Of a stretch of DNA of 64,000 nt, positions 35,401 to 44,400 are shown one piece after another. Under the pieces are notes generated by a model that searched no databases, had not been told where the DNA came from, and saw only the letters and a list, made by a program, of their open reading frames with translations. Origin of the DNA: Gigantopelta aegis (taxonomy: Eukaryota > Mollusca > Gastropoda > Neomphalida > Peltospiridae); NCBI RefSeq assembly GCF_016097555.1, contig NC_054701.1, forward strand, positions 4,851,890-4,915,889, read 5' to 3'. The translations under genes and the position numbers were made by a program. The first letter of the stretch is position 1. Each line of letters opens with the position of its first letter.

Positions 35401-38400
35401 GGAGCAAAAGAAAGGTGTAAACAAAATGTTCTTTTAAAAGCACTAACTTAAAAGTACAAGCATGACAAAGCAATGAATGAGTTTGTTTAACAACACCTCA
35501 GGACAAAAAGAAAAATTGGCTAGTTGTCATTCAATAAAATCTGTGTATAATGATGAATTAAATGATATAATTAAAAATATAGACTGAAGTATAACGTATA
35601 AGATATCATATACTTTAAAATTTAGCATAAAGGCCAGTCTCAGTTAAAATTTTAAAAATAAGTTTTGGCTGAAACAAAGATGCAGACTAAAAAAAAGAAG
35701 ACAATTGTAAATCTATCTGCACTTACCTATCTTGCTTAGGGGGCTGCTATGGAACTGGAGCTGGCAGTGGCATGGCATTGTCAGGAGTTGGCAGTGGTGT
35801 GGCATTGTCAGGAGCTGGCAGTGGCATGGCGTTGTCAGGATCTGGCAGTGGCATGGCATTGTCAGCAGCTGGCAGTGGCATGGCGTTGTCAGTGGTGTGG
35901 CGTTGTCAGGAGATGGCAGTGGCGTGGCATGGCATTGTCAGGAGCTGGCAGTGGTGTGGCGTGGCGTTGTGAGGAGCTGGCAGTGGCATAGCATTGTCAG
36001 AAGTTGTCAGTGGTGTGGCGTTGTCAGGAGCTGACCGTGGCGTGGCGTGGCGTTGTCAGGAGCTGACAGTGGCGTGGCATTGTCAGGAGCTGACCGTGGC
36101 ATGGCGTTGTCAGAAGCTGCAAGTGGTAGGGTGTTGTCAGGAGCTGGCAGTGGCATGGCGTTATCAGGAGCTGACTGTGGCATGTCGTTGTCAGAAGCTG
36201 CAAGTGGTAGGGTGTTATCAGGAGCTGGCAGTGGCATGGCGTTGTCAGGAGCTGCAAGTGGTAGGGCATTGTCAGGAGCTGCAAGTGTAGGGTGTTGTCA
36301 GGAGCTGCAAGTGGTAGGATGTTGTCAGGAGCTGACAGTGGCAGGGTGTTGTCAGGAGCTGACAGTGGCAGGGGATTGTTAGGAGCGCTAGAATTATAGG
36401 AAACTGATGGTGTTGTTGACCTCTTCTTCGAGTTGGGGCTCACGAAGTAGCTGAAGTCTGCTGGTACACAGTTCAAAGAGACTCCTTGCATCCATCATGT
36501 CGACTTGGTGGGCTGCAACACTCCTGTTTACAGATTTTTTTAATTACACCAATTTCCCGATCACAGGGGCCTTTTCCATGGCTGCTGTCAAAGTAATGGC
36601 GTTCTGACATAACACCAAAGTCTACCAAAGCATGTGAACAGTCAACAAAGTTTATTTTGTTCTTGTACTGTGTAGGGGCACCATCAAAAAAGGTGATGAG
36701 CCTGTTGAAGCTCAAGTTCTCTGACTGCAATAACTCCACAGACTTTGCAAGGAAATTCTGCAGTGCGTGGTAATCATGCGTCTGGTCACTTGTAATGAAC
36801 ACAATCAAGTCAGTGACAACCTCACCATCACAGCTGAGACACTGGTGTGATGCAACAACTGGATGGATTGTACACTGTGTGTTGGTCCAGTGATATCCTT
36901 GTGGTGTGTCTTGAGGGTGGACGGTGTAATTCTCAACAAAGTCCATGCAACAAACGATGGTCCGTGGTGGAACATTGTCCGAAATTAGATTATACTGCTG
37001 CCACTGCCATTTCACATTAAACAGGTGATGGGAAAATGGCCCAAAAGCTTCTGAAGTGGCTCCTATCAGTTCCTCAAACGTGGTCTCCTTTTTTACCTTC
37101 ATCATTTTGGACGATGTATGCCTTGCATGATTTGGCACCATGCCCCACTGCCACCACACCACTGGGCAACACCTTGCATCTCCTTCAAATGCTGGCTGCA
37201 TATGATCGGTAAACAGACTTGACCCACAATCACTACACTTCCGGTCAATACATGATTTTTTATAGTTTGACCCAGGCAGTTTGGGGCAGAGTGTTCTGAA
37301 TTTTTATTGTAGCACACTGTTGGCCGTTTATAGCCTGCATTTTTAAGTCCATATTTGCACAGTATTTGCACAAACACTTGTTAAATTTGTGTGATGTGAA
37401 TGGCAGCACCCTCTTTGGTTTTAGCTTCTTGAAGGTGCTGAAGGATAGCACTTGTCCATTCTGCTCCACAAATTCATCATAAACAGTTCTGAGGGAAGAC
37501 TCAAGGACCTTCCTTGGTCTCACCTCACCTCCCTCACGAGCATCAGGTATATCATGGCAACTGTTGAAAAAAAATTTAACATTGGTAACAATTTTCTCTC
37601 AAATAGCATCGTTTCACCTAGCCCTTCTTTCCTCCCAAATTGGTTCACTGGACTCTCTCACTTGTCGCCACATTTTTCTACTAATACCGAAATGCCGAGA
37701 GGCAGCTCTATTTGAGATGACGACTGCCTGCGCAGTCGCCGCAGCTTAATCTCACAAATGGACCGCTTCATCTTACTACTAACAATCCTCTCCTTGACAG
37801 TTTGGGAAATCTGAAATCCAAGTTGCAGTCGACGTTTTGCCATAGGACTAAGAATTCCAAGTTTTCCATGGACACATTGTTTTGAGTTTGGTGATAATGC
37901 TTCCAGATAGCTGAAATCACTTCCGCCCTCATTTTTGGGTTGGATGGCAGGCTGTGTAGAAAGGGTTTTTTAAACGGGCTCTTGGCAGTCCGTATAGTGT
38001 TGCTAGAACCAGAGCAGCTGGCAGAGGTACTAGGTGTAACACTAATAAATAATGATTATTTTTCCAGAGATAAAAATTCTTAATAGTAATTATCCATTGT
38101 TATTATGGTTTCATTTTATAGTTGGCTGGGGTTTTTTGCTCTTTATTTTAATTTTTTTCAGTTTAGGCAAAGCTAATAATTTAAAATGTTTCTAAGTCTT
38201 GTGTTATTTCTGTAATTTATTGTAACTTACACATAATTGTTTTTATTATTGCCATATGCAGCAAATATTTTAACTACAACCTGCTTTTTTAAATGTTTCA
38301 TAAAATGCAGTCACTACTACGATTCTCATTTTAAATGTTTTCCATAGTTGTTTTCCATGTACTATAAAATGTGTTTCATCTTTGTCAGCTTCAAAATTGA

Positions 38401-41400
38401 TTTACAAGTTATCGGTATAAATTATGCAATATTACCTTCTAAAATTACTATTGATTGATATATTGTGGTTTATTCCTATTAATATTCTTTTCAGTATTTT
38501 GATCTGTTATTGTCAGATATTTGGAATATAGATAAATATTCCTTATTTTTAGATACTTGACATCCAGGAATAAGCAGTTCAAGTCTCCTGAGATATCCTT
38601 TGAGGTAAACATATGGCTGGTGCAAATAAGAGGAATAATACTTGAAGCCAGTATTGGGGCACTGATAAAAATATGAGTGATGGAAATATATTATTTTTCT
38701 TGATATTATCTACATCCCAAACCTACAGACTAAACATGTTTCAAATTTCAGAAGAATCGGTCAACAACTAGCAGAATTATCAACATGAACATCTTCATAA
38801 ACTGCACCAAATATCACTATTTTTGCGTGACACACTTATAATTCATAAAAGATTATTACTAATATTAGTGTTTTCCTTTATAAAGCAATAGAATACAAAT
38901 ATTCATGATATAAATCACATACTTAACTTGAACAAATGTTTCGTTACCATGACAACAGCTATAAAGGAATATTTTGACAGTATTTTCAGTTAAAATGGTC
39001 AAATGAAGCCAAAATTCACTAAATTGCTTGTTTCTAACATTTATGGATCGGTACTTGAGAATTGAGAAGATATAATAAAGAAAAAGGCTTTATTGGATAA
39101 TACTGGTCATAGACTACAATTCCCCAACATTACTAACCATCTTCTGTACATAACACTTGCACTGGTATCCAAAATTGCACCTGTTAAATGTGTCCCAACC
39201 ATAACGGTACAGTTTCCAATCTGCATTATGCCTCCTGTATGCAATATTATGTGGCTATATGTGTTCATTTTAATTTTTCAGCTTTCCTTAATGCATGTTA
39301 CCATCTTTTTATTTCAGAGACTCAGCTTTCTAGAGATATTACTCGTACAGCATGCCAAAATCTACATGTCCCAACCATAACGAAATATGTCCCAACCATA
39401 ACGGATATATATTACTAATAAACATCAAGCTTGATGACATGCAAATAACATTTTTTTCTTATAATAAAACATGTACACCATCCAAAAATATGTGATTTGT
39501 GCATGTTTAAAATAATATTTTTGTGTGTCAAATGTCACACCTTATTTGCACCAGGCCATATTGACTTTAGGCGTACTTAAATATTAGTTTTAAATCATAT
39601 TGGTTTCTGCTACTTGAGAATCATCCTTATTTTAAAGAATTAAGTAGTTATTTCTTTAGGAACAAAAAAAAAAGAAAAAAAGCAAGGATTAGAGGATTAG
39701 TGTATGTATTTTCCTCAATTTGTTAATCCACAAATCTAAAGAAAGAAAACTACAAAATTTTATTGGGTCATGGTAACATAAAAAACTACCAGCATATTGT
39801 AGCATCAGCAATAAAAGAAATCAGTTCAACACTGTAAAATAGAGAACCTGTAAGATCCAAAAAAAATTAATATAGGAATCTCCGTACTGTGTTTTCCAAT
39901 TTGTCAACGCAGATTAGTGGTGTTACTGTTGTAAATTTAGTTTTTTGTTGATATGTTACAGCAGAGCCATTAAAATGGGAAATTTGTGACAGTAAAACCA
40001 CCTATCTATTTGTATGTCGGCAGATCTAATTTCAACCAGAGCTTCGTAAAGTACTCTCCCGCTCGCCAAATGCGAGTAAAAATTCTGACGGATGAATTAA
40101 AAAATGCAACAACCAGTCCGACAGGTGATCTGTCATTTTGATTTTGTTTGCCATGTGATGTTAATCACTTACCAGATGTTCTTAATAATGTTTTGTCAAT
40201 ATATCTATATATATGATTTGAAGTGAAGACACTGTATACTATAATATTGTTAATAATATATTGTTCTATAGACTGGCAGACTAGTAGAAATTTTGGAGGG
40301 CTAGCAAATTGTAGTTGGTTCTGGTCTGCAGTTTTCCATTTCTGCACCCCTGTCAACTGTTTGTTGTTTTTAACAAATTATTAGATTTTTGGTATGAATA
40401 ACCATTACAAACATCACCAGCTGGTGACATTATTGGATAACCCAGTAATGAACTATTACTGGCTGTAACATAGATTGCATAATTATAGATGTTTCATCAG
40501 CTATCGTATATAAATATAACTTCATTAAAGCATGTGTTCATTTTCGATAAAATTATTTAATTCTTTATGCTATGTGTATGAGAGGAAATTGTCTTCATGA
40601 CATCATTACTAAATACTTTCTAGTCTTTGCTAAAGTCATGACGTAGCTTGACTTCAAAAATCTGCACCTCGGTTTTAGTAAATATGAATCAGATTTGTTC
40701 TTAAAGTTACATTATCTGGTTACCATATTATAACATCATGTACAAATGTGAAATATAAGCTCAAATGCACTTTTAAAAAAGTTGTGTGTGTTCGCTATGA
40801 ACGGATATGGTCAAACGTATACACTTGATTCGTCGCATGTGCCGCCATAGCTCGGCAAAGCACAAACGACGGCCTGTTGTCAGTTTCAGTTAAGACGTGC
40901 GTTTGCCGATTTCAAATTGTAGGGTTCGTCTCAAAAAATTATAAGAGAAATCTTGCGCTGTAGTTAAAACCGGTTTGATCTTGACAACGTATTATCGACA
41001 GTCGTACCTTCCTATTTCAGAATTGATATTTTATAAAGTGTTAGTAGAAGTTTAGTTTGTATACTAGTAACACATTAATCATGTATATATTTTTAAAATA
41101 AAATATACTAAAGTAGACAATGAACGTTTTCACTTCTTAATTTTACGTGTTAAAATCGACAAATTCAAATAAATATTATTTCGTTTGGAAAGGGTAAAGT
41201 TGGGTGTGTGTGTGTGTGTGTGTGTTTAAACGACATCAAAGATAAAGCATGTTGATTTAATAATCATCCGACCCCATACAACTGTAAATAAAATGTGTTG
41301 AGTGCGTCGTTAAATAAAACATATCCTATCCTTCCTTCCATGTGCTGTTGGATGTCTAACATTTTGTAATTTTGACATATAATCTTAGAGAGGAATTGGG

Positions 41401-44400
41401 TGCATGTGCAGGGGGAGGGTATTGGAGGTCGAAACCCTTACTTGTCCAAGCTTAAAACAAATTGAAATGTATTTTTTGGGGGAGCATGGCCCCATATAAA
41501 CTTCACTTAACAGTCTAAAACCCCAACCCCGCTGAAAATCCCTGCACACGTGCCTTGGAAACCCGCTACATTTTTTTTCAGCAAGGGATTGTTTATATGT
41601 ACCATCCCACAGACAGGATATCACATACCATAGTCTTTTTGTATACCCGCCGATGGGGATCGATCCTAGACTGACCGCGCATTTCCAAAAAACACCTCTT
41701 TGGGTCTAAGTAATGAATACGTAATTAGTAACACCCCCTTACATGTAATGCGTATGCCAACAGCTGGCCACTGTCAAAATTTTAAGCCAAATCCCCCACT
41801 CATCAACCCCTGGAAAGGCGTTGTACCATACCTCTATGGATATAAATATGTTTTGGAGATATGAGACGACCCCTCAATCAAGACAGTTAAATTTGTTCAA
41901 AAATTGCAAAATCTCACGTGATCTCTTGTTGGCGAATTCTATACTTGTAATAAGACAATGAAAACCGAAATCGGTACGAGCCCGTCAGAAGTGTTCCACT
42001 TTTAAAATCATGGCTTTGTTTTTGACCTGGATAAGCCAGCATAGTGAAACCAATGTGGAGTGCAGCGTCATATATGCACCAAACGTAATTGGATTTTCTG
42101 TTCTATATGCTTAAATAATAAAAATATTCCAGGGAATGTAGTTTTAAAAGTGTGTTGAATTAGAATACTTTTTACCCACATTATTTTGTATGCTATTAAT
42201 ACTGGTTTAGAATAATTAATCTACAGGAAAGTTTTAGTTTAACAACACCACTAGAGCACAATGATTAATTAATCATCAGCTATTGGATATGAAACAATTT
42301 AGTCAAATTTCAGACAAAACCCACATTTTTCCATTAACAGCAAGGGATCTTTTATATGTACATTTCCCACAGACAGGACAGCATATACCACAGCAATCTT
42401 GGAGTACTGTTTGAGATGGGGGGAAAACCCATTGGGTCTGCTGAGGTTTGATCCTACGACCCAATCACCTCACGTCTGAGCTGAATCCCACCTCATTAAT
42501 ATCGAGAGATGAAAAGCCCAGGTTTTAGTGCCACCCATAAACTGTTCCCGCCCTTGTTCTTTGATGGTAATCTCACAGTAACTCTACATTTTACTTTGAT
42601 CTAAGTTTTCCCGGTGTTTTGTCTGAAGTTATTTTCATCTCTGAATATAAAGTTTCTAATTTTACAGTTATTGAAAGACAATTCTGTTACCGTTCAAAAC
42701 AGTCATGTCTAAAGAGTAGAAATTAATTATAACAGCTTCAATTGTATTTTCCAAAATAATTCATGTGGCGGTTTCTAAACATTAAACAAACATTACAATT
42801 ATTTTTACTGATGTTGTGGCACTTGAAGGTGTAACATAATGTAGCATATTGGTTGCATGTGTAATAAAACAGCTAGTTAATACACAATGGTATACTATTG
42901 TATTTGGTGAACTGCCCATGCTGAAGAATTTATGTCTTATTCCAGGATTGCAGTTCCAGAACTTCCTCTCCATCACTATCAATTACTGAAATGGTCATCA
43001 GAAGAAAGATCAGATGTAAAAAGGATTCACCAAGTATTGACTTACAGTTTGATGGTGGTTAGTACTTGTAGTCAGGTACCTTTTTTGATCAGAAAAGCAT
43101 TTCTTACAGTACTAATTACCATTTTATCTTTACTAAATAAATAACTACATCAGGATCATTCATTGTGATGCTAGGCATCATTTAATTCAGAATTGCAGAA
43201 CATGTCATAAATTAATTATTGATAATCTGGATATCAGGAGATGTACACAGTGGTAAAAATAAAATGGCAACATGGTTGTTGATAACATTAAAGTAATAAG
43301 AGAAAATATTTAAGAATGGAAGTTGGTAAATACTCAATCTTTGCATGGACATTATCATCTTCTTTTTGCTTTATTTTTCATTTTTAAAGCAAGCAGCCTG
43401 CACCACTTCAGCACTTCCGATGAGACAATTGGTGACATTCTGAGTACTCCAAACATGTTATTATACAATGAAAGAAGACAGTGGAATTTTCAGCAGAATT
43501 TTATGCAACGGCAACATCAGGTTAGTTTAACTATTTAATACATTCATTTTTCAATGTAAAATAATGATTCCTTTATTAAAGGAAGTGTGAAATATTTTTT
43601 ACTACTCCATTTTTGTTCAACCATTAAATTACATATACATGTATTACAGTAATAACAACTTCTTACTTTTATAAATTTTGGAAAACCCTGTTAATTTCTG
43701 ATCATCCAAGTGTTAGCAGTAGTACAAAATTTGTCTTATGCAAAACAGACTATATGGGAATATATGGTAAGAAACTACTATATAGGAAGAACTATACAGT
43801 GAAACCAGTCTAAACAGGACCCTGAACAAACCTGAATCCTGTCAAAACCAGCCAAGTTTCATGGTCCAAATGTTTTTAAAACGTGACCCTCTAAACCACC
43901 AGATCTTGTCTAAATCGGATAAATATTAGGTTCCCAGGGTGATCTGGTTTAGACGGGTTTCACCATTTCATGCAGGCCCTAATCTTGCTGGCGAAATGAA
44001 CATTTTCTTCACCAAAAGTCTGCACAAGTCGCCGAGTTATTAGCAGTAGTGAGAAGTCGAAGTCGCCATAAGATTTTGGACCCAATTTGATTTCAAAAAC
44101 GAAATCATACAACAGACGTCAAAATCCCGACTTGTTTATTGTCATGGCTCACTTGGCACCTTGTCGCTGTATCCGACACCATATAACCGTAAATAAAATG
44201 TGTTGAGTGCGTCGTTAAATAAAACATTTCCTTCCTTCTTGTCGCTGTATGTCAGTGTTTTTTCCTTGGCACCAGACTGCATCCTAGCGTAATCGTAAAC
44301 CTGCCTATTAACGGGAAATGTTTTTTGTGCACGTGCATTGTAATGTGCGATTGATTTGATGAAATATTTTACCTCGTTCAATTTATTATCAAAATCAACC

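Larger units (their letters stand above)
34772..38060 (-). pseudogene. Decayed DDE-transposase-like gene inside IHO1 intron 8
   Basis: Antisense to IHO1. An N-terminal part (about 37690-38060) has SPFKKPFLHSLPSNP and MAKRRLQLGFQISQTVKERI. A central part (about 36473-37523) has Cys pairs (CLCKYCANM, CIDRKCSDCG) and then CCMDFVENY, TIHPVVASHQC, ITFFDGAPTQYK and HYFDSSHGKGPCDREIG. Acidic residues in these motifs could form a DDE/RNase H-like triad. Two C-terminal exons (35305-35392, 34772-34949) join at GTAAGT/TTTGCAG and resemble an SH3-like tail (VGDFVRAN, FIGI, VEAVDDAGTELCFLRKMG). I recognise the pattern from uncharacterised proteins in many invertebrate genomes but cannot name the superfamily. 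At least three frame breaks, plus the inserted minisatellite, argue for decay. No terminal inverted repeats were found. Confidence 0.6.

Noticed and set aside
35732-36382. Plus-strand open frames across the 27-bp repeat (WQWHGIVRS, MALSGAGSG types)
   Set aside because: The repeat is open in several frames because its unit lacks stops; the neighbouring coding blocks are on minus.
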